Assembly: GCA_014804425.1 (NCBI GenBank) | Contig: JAAUZV010000014.1 | Coordinates: 207,965-263,963 of the forward strand | Origin: Lachnospiraceae bacterium | GTDB lineage: Bacteria > Bacillota > Clostridia > Lachnospirales > Lachnospiraceae | Reading direction: 5' to 3' | Length of the DNA: 55,999 bases | Shown: piece after piece, positions 7,949 to 15,179 of the stretch | Layout of the letters: each line of letters begins with the position of its first letter | Position numbering within the stretch: the stretch's first letter is position 1 | The notes under the pieces: model-generated | Databases searched by the model: none | What the model was told of the DNA's origin: nothing | Seen by the model: the letters and a program-made list of their open reading frames with translations, nothing else | Program-made: the position numbers and the translations under genes

Positions 7949-8819
7949 CCGTACCGCCCCCCTTCACAGCGCCCGCATGTCCCCGCACAAGCGAAATCGG
8001 CAGCGCGAGAAGCGCTATGCCGCCCGTCGCGAGAAAGATCACATGCAGGGAAAAGCCCTGATGCAGCAGGCGGAACGCATATGCCCCGTCATAGTAACCG
8101 CCAACCAGTAGTAAAAGCAGATAAAACAGCAGCATCTTCTGCCGCATCCTGTCCGACAGCCCCCACGCGCCCGCGAGCACACTGCACGCCGATATGTTCA
8201 GGGCCAGTCCCCACACAGGGATGAGACTGCAAATGAACGAATACGCATCCGCTCCCGAACATGCGCACAATACCGCATAAAACTGCGGCAGGGCGTTACA
8301 CTTTGCGATCCGCGACACTCCGAAGACCAGCTCCTTGCCCGTAGCAGGATGATAGCGGTACAGCGTGCGCGTCGCAAGCGTGGTCGCCGCCTGCTCCACA
8401 GACATATCATTGCCAAAATAGGGCGTGTCTATTTCAATCAGAATCATATTGCACCCAAAGAGAATGGCGATCAGAAGCCATAGGATGAGCCGCTCCTTTT
8501 CCTCCGTCTCCCGTTTGATGTTCCGAAACGGCACGGACCACAGCGCACCGCGGACAACAAACGCGGCGGTAAGAAACAGCAGCGCACAGACAGCCACATA
8601 TCCCCATTGCAAGACAGAAAAAGAAAGGGACAGACCGACAACCGCGATCTGCATCAGAAAAAATAAAATCAGCAAAGTAAAGGATCCGGTCACAAACGCG
8701 TGTGCCGCCCCTTTTCCCTGCTGATGTAAGATACATTGTATCAAACGTCCGACCGCATAGCATACGATCGAAAACACAAGTAATATCACGATACCGGAAA
8801 TCACAGACCTCTTCTCCAT
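7941..8819 (-). CDS. Multispanning membrane protein of unknown function, probably first half of a split protein
   Basis: 292 residues with about eight hydrophobic helices and a soluble loop (about 130-175) containing PYFGNDMSVEQAATTLATRTLYRYHP. An acidic residue in the first large outside loop is a feature of GT-C transferases, but there is no DE or DxD motif I would trust. Its start ATG (8817-8819) has AAGGA directly against it, an unusually short spacing; a start slightly inside the frame cannot be excluded. A clear sigma-A promoter (8843-8871) lies 24 bases upstream, giving a leader of fewer than 20 bases. The last codons overlap the next gene by 8 bases after a G6 run; see the finding on the split. 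Confidence 0.65.
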   Translation of the reverse strand: MEKRSVISGIVILLVFSIVCYAVGRLIQCILHQQGKGAAHAFVTGSFTLLILFFLMQIAVVGLSLSFSVLQWGYVAVCALLFLTAAFVVRGALWSVPFRNIKRETEEKERLILWLLIAILFGCNMILIEIDTPYFGNDMSVEQAATTLATRTLYRYHPATGKELVFGVSRIAKCNALPQFYAVLCACSGADAYSFICSLIPVWGLALNISACSVLAGAWGLSDRMRQKMLLFYLLLLLVGGYYDGAYAFRLLHQGFSLHVIFLATGGIALLALPISLVRGHAGAVKGGGTDA

Positions 8820-8842
8820 TCCTTAAGAATCATTCTGTTTCC

Positions 8843-8871
8843 AGTATATCCCATCTTTTACCCAAGTGCAA
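8843..8871 (-). promoter_or_regulatory. Sigma-A promoter for the split membrane gene pair
   Basis: On the minus strand: -35 TTGCAC, spacer of exactly 17 bases, -10 TATACT. It starts right after the stop codon of the Spo0A-like gene, so the membrane pair has its own transcript. Confidence 0.75.
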
Positions 8872-8873
8872 CT

Positions 8874-9275
8874 TTAACCCTGCTCCTCGCGCAGCTCCAA
8901 CTGGATCGAATCCGCAATTCTTGCAATATATTCGCTGTTGGTCGGTCTGTTCTTCCCATCGGCGCAGGTATAACCGAACAACTCCTCAAAGGTCTCTTCA
9001 TTGCCGCGTTCCCATGAAACCTCGATCGCATTGCGAACCGCACGTTCCACCTTTTGGTCTGTTGTCCTGAATTTCTTGGCAAGCTCGGGATACAAAAGCT
9101 TCGTAACGCTGCTGACGACCTCCATATCCTCAAGACACATCATCACCGCCTCGCGCAAATATCGAAATCCGTTCAAATGCGCGGGTACGCCGATGTCAAG
9201 CATCATCTTTGTCACCCTGCGCTCAAGGCGTATCTTTGTCTGTTCGTCCTCTACCAGCATCTGCATCGTTGTCAT
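8874..9275 (-). CDS. Stand-alone Spo0A C-terminal DNA-binding domain protein
   Basis: 133 residues beginning at the ATG 9273-9275, which has AAAGGAG 6-8 bases upstream; a longer frame lacks a ribosome site. Almost the whole protein is the Spo0A effector (sigma-A-contacting, DNA-binding) domain: DIGVPAHLNGFRYLREAV, then TKLLYPELAKKF, then the recognition helix region TTDQKVERAVRNAIEVSW, then FGYT and RPTNSEYIARIAD. No receiver domain is present, so it cannot be phosphorylated like Spo0A. Where Spo0A has TTASRVERAIRHAIE, this protein has DQK in place of ASR, so contacts with the 0A box may differ. It likely acts as a transcription factor in the cytoplasm, perhaps on the polysaccharide genes around it. 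Its own promoter holds two 0A-like boxes, suggesting autoregulation (inference). Confidence 0.88.
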   Translation of the reverse strand: MTTMQMLVEDEQTKIRLERRVTKMMLDIGVPAHLNGFRYLREAVMMCLEDMEVVSSVTKLLYPELAKKFRTTDQKVERAVRNAIEVSWERGNEETFEELFGYTCADGKNRPTNSEYIARIADSIQLELREEQG

Positions 9276-9367
9276 TTCCTGCTCCTTTCGGCGGTCTGCG
9301 CGGCGTGAAGGCGCCAATTCCTTCTGCGCCCGCAGCAATCCCGATTGTTCCTCTCATCCTTCCTACA

Positions 9368-9394
9368 ATCGACATTTTAGCATATTCACCGACA
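9368..9394 (-). promoter_or_regulatory. Two 0A-box-like sites, direct repeat 20 bp apart
   Basis: Minus-strand TGTCGAT (9368-9374) and TGTCGGT (9388-9394) match the Spo0A box TGTCGAA at six and five of seven positions. Both are preceded by AAAA, so the 9-mer AAAATGTCG is exactly repeated at a 20-base period, two turns of the helix. One copy overlaps the -10 element and the other lies in the spacer, positions that would let a bound protein block or assist polymerase. Confidence 0.5.
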
Positions 9395-9403
9395 TTTTGT
9401 AAA
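9374..9403 (-). promoter_or_regulatory. Promoter of the Spo0A-like gene
   Basis: Minus strand: -35 TTTACA, 18-base spacer, -10 TAAAAT preceded by TGC (extended -10). The predicted transcript leader is about 90 bases. The -35 also forms the arm of a small palindrome ACATTT-TGT-AAATGT. Confidence 0.65.
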
Positions 9404-9493
9404 TGTTTATCTATCGCGTGAACTTACAGAAGCCTGTCCCGTTTCGCCTTTTCCTATGCCAAAAAATCAAAATAATAGGATGGCATGCTTCAT

Positions 9494-11152
9494 TTACTGT
9501 ATGGATTCTGTATCACACCACGAATAATTCTCATGGATATAGTCATTCCAGTCCTGCACCAGCTCGTCGTAGGATTTTCTCCACTGCACATTGTACTCAT
9601 GATAAGAGCAGACATACTGAATGGCCGCCTCCTCCCCGTATCGGTTGATCAGATAGCCGAGGAAAGAAGCTCCACTCTCATAGGTCAGATTAGGATCATC
9701 CCACCCATTTGCATATGTCAATAAGTTTAACCAATCATGATAATCCGTTTGGATTTTCATATCGATCGGCCGTCCGATATGTTCCATATATGCGTTAACA
9801 CAGGATTTCTCCCGGGGATTATAAAAATCTTCCTCATCATCGCTATTCAAACAATGGTTCCAAAAATCGTATGCATAATCATTATATAATCGGTCATAGT
9901 ATCTGGCAAAACCTTCTGACTTCCATTTCGGTCCCCAATCATCACAATTCACGAACATCAGAGAATGAATATATTCATGCGACAAATGCAGCACGGTTTC
10001 CAGCCAAATTGTATGCGTATCGCCATAATAAAAAGATGACACCGGCTTTCTTCTGCTGTTTGCAAATATCACCGGCAGATCATTTTTATAGCTGTCAAAG
10101 CCGAACCACTCCTGATACTGCCCCATCTGCCTCACATTACACTCAAAAAATGCCCTGACCTCTCCATAGTCTTCATGCAGGAAATGTTCCGACACCATCG
10201 GATTCATATCCCAACCCCTGTCCTGCCAATCTTTTTCAAGATAGAAGCGTGCATACTCACTGGCCGCCGCATAATCCAAAGTCATTCCGCCATATTGATA
10301 ACGAATCTGAGTCAAGCTGCATTCCACACCGTTCTCTGCATAAAACGCCTCCAGCACTTCATTCGCGCGTTCTATTCCCTCAACAGTCCCCGAATCAGAC
10401 AACAGTTTCAAAAATTCCGTGTCTGAATGCGCAGACAGATACTCGTCCACAAACAGGCAGGCATTATTCTTTGCCGCTTCCACATCTTCCGGTGAACTAA
10501 ACCGCACATCAAAGCACAGCAGGTTTAAGTCATACAGTTCCGTGTCGCTCATCGGCATGAAGCCGTCTGATTCCCTGTAATCCAAGCCTGCTTCTTTGCA
10601 CAAATGATTCGCATACCCATATGCCAACCCATAATTTCCCCACTCACTGTATCCCGCAAGAAGAACTCCCGCAACATATTCCGCTGTATCCCAAGACTGT
10701 GTCGAAACATATAATCTGCCGTCCAAAATAGCAATACTGTCAAAGGTTTGAGGCAAAAACACAGCAATCTCTATATCCGGCAGCGTGCCACCGATGCGGC
10801 TTAGTACGCTTTCCGTCGCCGTGATGCAAGCCTGCCGCTCCTGCTCCTTGATGAATGATTCAAAATAATAGACCGCATGATCGGTCTGTGTTCTTTCCAC
10901 ATCCTTCCGAAAAGAAAATTCCTCCGACATCTCACCATAACGGATAATATCCTTCTCATACTCGTATCCTAACGAGACTTCACTTTCCGTATTTCCGTAT
11001 TCTACAGAATTCTCATCCGCTATCAGAAGCGCAGCGCCTTGTTCCGGTTCATATCCCGCCTGTGTTTCTGATTTCTTACCCTCACCGGAGCCGCAGGCTG
11101 TCAGCACCGTCAACATGACAGCAATACCAAATAATCGCACTGTTTTTTTCAT
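9494..11152 (-). CDS. Lipoprotein with a zinc-metallopeptidase (HExxH) motif
   Basis: 552 residues. A lipoprotein signal peptide ends in LTAC with the lipidated Cys at 20, so the protein sits on the outer face of the membrane. Near residue 392 the sequence HLSHEYIHSLMF contains HExxH (His392, Glu393, His396), followed by KSEGFARYYD with Glu413, which could be the third zinc ligand as in gluzincin peptidases. The rest is acidic and aromatic and has no family I recognise. The gene ends the accessory patch; upstream (11182-11219) is the duplicated manC-type terminator, and I see no promoter between it and the start, so expression may depend on readthrough. Start ATG (11150-11152) has GAGGG about 10 bases upstream. 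Protease activity is predicted from the motif only. Confidence 0.75.
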   Translation of the reverse strand: MKKTVRLFGIAVMLTVLTACGSGEGKKSETQAGYEPEQGAALLIADENSVEYGNTESEVSLGYEYEKDIIRYGEMSEEFSFRKDVERTQTDHAVYYFESFIKEQERQACITATESVLSRIGGTLPDIEIAVFLPQTFDSIAILDGRLYVSTQSWDTAEYVAGVLLAGYSEWGNYGLAYGYANHLCKEAGLDYRESDGFMPMSDTELYDLNLLCFDVRFSSPEDVEAAKNNACLFVDEYLSAHSDTEFLKLLSDSGTVEGIERANEVLEAFYAENGVECSLTQIRYQYGGMTLDYAAASEYARFYLEKDWQDRGWDMNPMVSEHFLHEDYGEVRAFFECNVRQMGQYQEWFGFDSYKNDLPVIFANSRRKPVSSFYYGDTHTIWLETVLHLSHEYIHSLMFVNCDDWGPKWKSEGFARYYDRLYNDYAYDFWNHCLNSDDEEDFYNPREKSCVNAYMEHIGRPIDMKIQTDYHDWLNLLTYANGWDDPNLTYESGASFLGYLINRYGEEAAIQYVCSYHEYNVQWRKSYDELVQDWNDYIHENYSWCDTESIQ

Positions 11153-11181
11153 TCACACATTACCCTCTTACCACTTTTCAT

Positions 11182-11219
11182 GAAAAGAGCAGCCCCTCCT
11201 CAGAGATACTGCTCTTTTC
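11182..11219 (-). terminator. Terminator formed by the duplicated manC tail
   Basis: An 11-bp perfect stem (GAAAAGAGCAG / CTGCTCTTTTC) with an inner, partly G-U paired TCTCT/GGAGG stem. It lies 30 bases after the stop of the module protein gene and ends in a short CTTTTC tract on the minus strand. Its right half is the copied 3' end of manC. Confidence 0.75.
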
Positions 11220-11238
11220 CTTCCGCCTTCAACTGCTC
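11188..11238 (-). repeat. Copy of manC 3' end (remnant), outside manC
   Basis: Matches 14081-14131 in 49 of 51 positions, including 38 identical bases in a row (11201-11238). In manC this stretch encodes the last codons (EQLKAEGKEQYL and stop) and the terminator. Here it stands alone 11 bases after an unrelated gene, so it is a duplicated scrap marking a recombination junction. The two differences both change A-U pairs of the RNA hairpin to G-U pairs, keeping the fold. Confidence 0.9.
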
Positions 11239-11249
11239 TATACCACACA

Positions 11250-12632
11250 TCAAAACATTACGCGCATCATCCCGTTCATCTCATCATATCCCGCCTGAAA
11301 ATATGCCGCCTGCTGTTCCTCCTTTGTTTTCAGATGCGGCACATAGGTATTCCAGCTCCCGCCTCCGTTTCGATCTATGGAGATGCTGATGGGATTTCCA
11401 TCCTCATTCAACTGTGTCCGAAAGCAAAATGCATATTCCCGTTCTTCCGTCAGCCACTTCGCACAAGGAGCATAATACCGCCACATCAGAGTGTTTGCGA
11501 TGCGATCCGCTTCCTCGGACGTATAGCCCTTCTCCGTAAGCATCCCGCTCAATTCCTCTATGACCGCTTCCATTCTGGGACTCGGCTCCGCTGTGTACGG
11601 AATCATTCCTTCCTCCACTGCACGTTCCGGATGCGGAACGAATCTCCACTCATCCTCGCCCGGTATTTCCAGATCCGCCAAAACCTCTTTGATTTTCTCC
11701 GTATCTGTAAGCCCTACTCTTGCCAGCACTCCCTGAAAATATTCCAAATCCTCTGCCCGTTCTGCTTTCGGTTTGACATGGAACACAATATCCGTGCCGA
11801 TCACATTGTCGGCCCAGTAACGGTTCGTGACACTGTAATCACAAATCCGATATTCCCCCTTGTATTCCTCCACATTCTGATTGTTCAATTCGATAAAGAG
11901 ACGTTCCAACAAATAAGTATTCAGGTCGCGCAGCGTCATTGGCGAACCTTGTGCGGCATCCTCCCCGTCAGTACTCTCCCAAAAACTGTTGTCATACGCA
12001 TAGGGCGATTCCATTCCTCCATCCCCCGGATACAGGTAGGAAGTAAATCCACTGCCTTCCTCATCCCATACCACAAGAAAATCCACTTCGCCATGCGAAA
12101 CCGTTCCCTTTAATCGCCAATACGCCCGCATAAAGCTCTCCGCAAGCGCGTTTGCCTCTTCCTCCCCTACTCCTGTATTCTGTTCCATAATGGCAGCGGC
12201 AACCGACGCTTCATCCCAGTCAATTCCTGCCGTATCTGTGATTCCGACCCTGTCCAGCATATTTTGAAAAGCAGCTGACTCCTCAATCGGTTCCCTGCGC
12301 CGCCCCGCGCGGTAATCAATCCACATCATCTGCCCGGTTCGTCCCTCCCCGTAATCGGTTGGTCCCTCCGCCCAGATCACGGAATAGCCAAGCAGGTCGC
12401 GACTGCAGGCCGGAAACATTCCCTCCAGGAAATACGCCTCTGCCTCCCGTTCTTTATCAAAAACCATTCCGGTCTCTTCATAGATGTTGATCACTTCTTC
12501 GGCAGCATCCATTCCCGCCTCAATCTCAGGTTCCTCCGCCATATTGCCTGACTGTAACTGAAATTCTCCCTGAAGTGCCAAGGTTCCTAACAGCACAATG
12601 ACCGCGCTTACCATTCTTTTCTCAATGCCCAT
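11250..12632 (-). CDS. Secreted or membrane-anchored protein with two copies of an unrecognised ~150-residue module
   Basis: 460 residues from the ATG at 12630-12632; a TTG six bases upstream sits better behind AGGAG and could be the true start. The N-terminus (KRMVSAVIVLLGTLALQG) is a signal peptide or anchor, without a lipobox Cys. The body repeats the same pattern twice, at about 55-205 and 231-430: a helix with FQNMLDRVGITD (122-133) or FQGVLARVGLTD (299-310), then an Ala-rich helix, then an aromatic strand ending near a Gly-rich turn (YPGDGG, DRNGGGSW). The neighbouring amidase-like protein has the module once (YQGMLAAVGITE). I do not know the family; an extracellular binding or inhibitory module is one guess. 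The 3' end abuts the copied manC tail. Confidence 0.75.
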   Translation of the reverse strand: MGIEKRMVSAVIVLLGTLALQGEFQLQSGNMAEEPEIEAGMDAAEEVINIYEETGMVFDKEREAEAYFLEGMFPACSRDLLGYSVIWAEGPTDYGEGRTGQMMWIDYRAGRRREPIEESAAFQNMLDRVGITDTAGIDWDEASVAAAIMEQNTGVGEEEANALAESFMRAYWRLKGTVSHGEVDFLVVWDEEGSGFTSYLYPGDGGMESPYAYDNSFWESTDGEDAAQGSPMTLRDLNTYLLERLFIELNNQNVEEYKGEYRICDYSVTNRYWADNVIGTDIVFHVKPKAERAEDLEYFQGVLARVGLTDTEKIKEVLADLEIPGEDEWRFVPHPERAVEEGMIPYTAEPSPRMEAVIEELSGMLTEKGYTSEEADRIANTLMWRYYAPCAKWLTEEREYAFCFRTQLNEDGNPISISIDRNGGGSWNTYVPHLKTKEEQQAAYFQAGYDEMNGMMRVMF

Positions 12633-12738
12633 GAGCAATTTCTCTCCTATTTGAAACCATTTACACCATCTTTTCCGGCATCCTCACAACATTTATCAAA
12701 TTTCCGCTTCACTCACGCTTGGCTTTCGATTCCGGTAA

Positions 12739-13932
12739 TCAATAATTCAGATAATTAACATGATAAAATTTATAACCTTTTGATTGTAAGTATTCCCTCT
12801 TGATAGCATGATTTTTTCTATCATGCGTATGAGCGCAGACATAAACATTATTTGCATCCACGCCACAAACAAACATAACATGACCGCTACTCGCCACAAC
12901 GTCTCCCGCTACCACTTCATTACTTCCACATTCAGCCCAAAAGTGCGCTTGTGTCATCGTGCCAACCAATCCGCCCACATTGACCCATGGCGTACTTTCA
13001 GGATACCATGTGCCAGTAATCGGAAATTTCCCGGCATACATACATTGGGAAACATAATTTGCGCAGTCATTTTGATGATGCCTTTCATACTCCGTATTGT
13101 AATAAGGATACACAACACTTTTTCCTCCACATAAACTACTGCCACATATAGTACAGACAGTAAAATCATTTGTTTCTGATGTATGTCCTAATGCATACAC
13201 AATCGCCGCCTGTCTATTATCGCCTGAACTCATCAACGATATTAAAGCATCCTCCGCACTCGCACTTTCTTCATATACCTCCACGATACGCTGATATTGC
13301 GCCTGCATCAGAGCATAGCCATTCGCATATTGTTCCTCCTCCGTCGAAATAGGAAATGTATCTTCCACATATTCATTTCCTACTTCACGATAGACAGTAA
13401 AGCCTTGTTCCCCGTCTCCGCCTATTACCGTCTTAAAGAATAAGGTATGCGCCAACTCCACTCCTATATACGCATCCAATTCCTGAAAAGTCTGCTCCAA
13501 AAAGTAGGCGATTCCATCTGCATAGTCAGCGGTAGACGACTGGCACGCAAGCTGCTCGCTCATCGTTTCCTGCACATATGTCGCAGTTGCAATATCTTCT
13601 GTAATGCCGACCGCCGCCAGCATACCCTGATAGACTTCCAACGCTTCTACTCTTTGCTCTTTTGAAATAACATCCAGCGATATTTCCGTAAAGATTTCAT
13701 TTACACTATCCCCATACCAACTATGGATATGATAATCAAGAATATCATATCCCGATTCATATTGAAGTTTTACCTGACTTAGCAGATAATGCTCAATATC
13801 CTCCATCGAAACTACACTATCCGCATCAACTCTTAAAGTCATGCTGCTCCATAAGATACTGCTCATCCATAAGATGTAAATGATTATCCACGCCACACCA
13901 CGATGCATTTTCCCTTTTAGCCTATTCCTCAT
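12739..13932 (-). CDS. Secreted protein: one module plus C-terminal cysteine amidase-like domain (amidase_6/CHAP-like)
   Basis: 397 residues. A membrane anchor or signal at 13-31 is followed by a copy of the module found twice in the next gene (about 42-190, with YQGMLAAVGITE at 101-112). The C-terminal domain (about 285-397) has NDCANYVSQCMYAG with the candidate catalytic Cys290, a W/V-rich linker, AGDVVASSGHVMFV with His351, and CAHTHDRKNHAI. This Cys-His layout is that of the putative amidase_6 family related to NlpC/P60 and CHAP, which cut peptide bonds in cell wall or other substrates. It also has a CTICG...CGG pair. The DNA here is clearly more AT-rich than the neighbouring fucose genes. 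It has its own promoter (13984-14012) and GGGAGG 8 bases before the ATG. Confidence 0.82.
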   Translation of the reverse strand: MRNRLKGKMHRGVAWIIIYILWMSSILWSSMTLRVDADSVVSMEDIEHYLLSQVKLQYESGYDILDYHIHSWYGDSVNEIFTEISLDVISKEQRVEALEVYQGMLAAVGITEDIATATYVQETMSEQLACQSSTADYADGIAYFLEQTFQELDAYIGVELAHTLFFKTVIGGDGEQGFTVYREVGNEYVEDTFPISTEEEQYANGYALMQAQYQRIVEVYEESASAEDALISLMSSGDNRQAAIVYALGHTSETNDFTVCTICGSSLCGGKSVVYPYYNTEYERHHQNDCANYVSQCMYAGKFPITGTWYPESTPWVNVGGLVGTMTQAHFWAECGSNEVVAGDVVASSGHVMFVCGVDANNVYVCAHTHDRKNHAIKREYLQSKGYKFYHVNYLNY

Positions 13933-13983
13933 CTCAAGTACCTCCCCTTCTTACGAACTACATCAGCGGTTCCCTTCTCTCAT

Positions 13984-14012
13984 ATATTAGCACACCCCGT
14001 TTTTGTTTACAA
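13984..14012 (-). promoter_or_regulatory. Sigma-A promoter with extended -10
   Basis: Minus strand: -35 TTGTAA, 17-base spacer, TGC then -10 TATAAT-like TAATAT. It starts the two-module gene pair 50 bases downstream, independently of manC. Confidence 0.8.
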
Positions 14013-14073
14013 TTTTAATCCCACTTTTCGTCATCTTGTACAACTTAATCATTAGAGTCCTATTGATTATGCA

Positions 14074-14106
14074 CAAAAAAAGCAGCCTCTCTTCAGAGAT
14101 ACTGCT
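14074..14106 (-). terminator. manC: manC terminator built on its last codons
   Basis: Minus-strand hairpin AGCAG-TA-TCTCT-GA-AGAGA-GG-CTGCT followed by a run of seven T. The left arm is the coding sequence for the last residues and the stop codon (14093-14095) lies in the loop, so the gene end and the terminator overlap. Confidence 0.88.
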
Positions 14107-14131
14107 CTTTTCCTTCCGCCTTCAACTGCTC
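14081..14131 (-). repeat. manC 3' end, the copy in place
   Basis: Partner of 11188-11238 (49 of 51 identical). Together they form direct repeats, 2,893 bases apart, around the two module-protein genes. Homologous recombination between them would delete these genes and restore a simple manC-terminator end. Confidence 0.9.
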
Positions 14132-15160
14132 CACGATATTCTTTACTTCCTGCGCCTTATCCTTATGGCAGACTAAGATTGCGTCGTCCGCCTCGACAAT
14201 GATCAGATCCTCCACGCCGAGCGCCGCGATCAGCTTGCTTTTTGCATAAGATATACAGTTTTTTGTATCCAAATGCACCTGTTCGCCGTATATGACATTT
14301 CCGTCCTCATCCGGCTCATACAACGCCTGCAGCGCATCCCAGCTTCCGACGTCGTTCCACCCGAATTCGCCGATCAGCACAAGTACCTTATCGGCGCGTT
14401 CCATGATCCCATAATCAATGGATATTTTCGGGATTGTCGGATAGACTGCTTCCAGCACCTCCCGCTCCCGCGGTGTATTCATCGCCCTGCCGATCTGCTC
14501 CAGCTTTTCATAAATATCAGGCAGCAGCCGCTTGAAATAAGCAAGGATCGTCGATGCCTTCCACACAAACATGCCGCTGTTCCATAAAAAACTACCGCTC
14601 TTGACATACGCCTTCGCCGTACGGATATCCGGCTTTTCCACGAAATCGACCACATCATAATACTCGCGGTGCTTTCCCGCCTTATACTGGATATACCCGT
14701 ATCCGGTTGAGGCAAACGCCGGTTTGATGCCGATCGTCACAAGTCTGCCCGTTTTCTCCGCCACTGCCACCGCACGCTTCATCACCTTCGTGTATTCCTT
14801 CGGCTGCTTGATATAATGGTCGGAAGGCAGAATACACATCACGCCGTCCCCGTGCTTTTTGATGATCTCCATTGCCGCATAACCGATGCATGCCGAGGTA
14901 TTGCGCGCCGCCGGCTCGGATAAAATATGCTTCTCGTCAAGACGTCCTGCGGTCGCCTCCAACATTTTCGGTGTCTGCGCAATGTTCGTCACGACAAAAA
15001 TATTCTGTTTGTCCACAAACTCCGCAAGTCTGTCCACGGTCTCATTTACCATGAGATCCGAACCGGTCAGATTTAAGAATTGTTTCGGTATATCCTGTCT
15101 TGAAAGCGGCCAGAAACGGGTACCGCCGCCGCCCGCAAGAATCACTCCGAATGTGTTCAT
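14093..15160 (-). CDS. manC: Mannose-1-phosphate guanylyltransferase (GDP-mannose synthesis)
   Basis: 355 residues from the ATG 15158-15160, where the protein starts directly with the nucleotide-binding strand MNTFGVILAGGGGTRFWPLSR. Other family marks are EPAARNTSACIGYAA, ILPSDHYI, the sugar-binding VVDFVEKP, and GEFGWNDVGSWDAL. It joins mannose-1-phosphate to GTP to give GDP-mannose, the substrate of the following Gmd. The length fits a single-domain enzyme without the C-terminal phosphomannose isomerase domain. The gene is last in gmd-fcl-manC, starting 19 bases after the fcl stop. Its final codons form part of the terminator and have been copied to 11188-11238. Confidence 0.93.
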   Translation of the reverse strand: MNTFGVILAGGGGTRFWPLSRQDIPKQFLNLTGSDLMVNETVDRLAEFVDKQNIFVVTNIAQTPKMLEATAGRLDEKHILSEPAARNTSACIGYAAMEIIKKHGDGVMCILPSDHYIKQPKEYTKVMKRAVAVAEKTGRLVTIGIKPAFASTGYGYIQYKAGKHREYYDVVDFVEKPDIRTAKAYVKSGSFLWNSGMFVWKASTILAYFKRLLPDIYEKLEQIGRAMNTPREREVLEAVYPTIPKISIDYGIMERADKVLVLIGEFGWNDVGSWDALQALYEPDEDGNVIYGEQVHLDTKNCISYAKSKLIAALGVEDLIIVEADDAILVCHKDKAQEVKNIVEQLKAEGKEQYL

Positions 15161-15179
15161 CAAATGCTTACTTCCTTTC

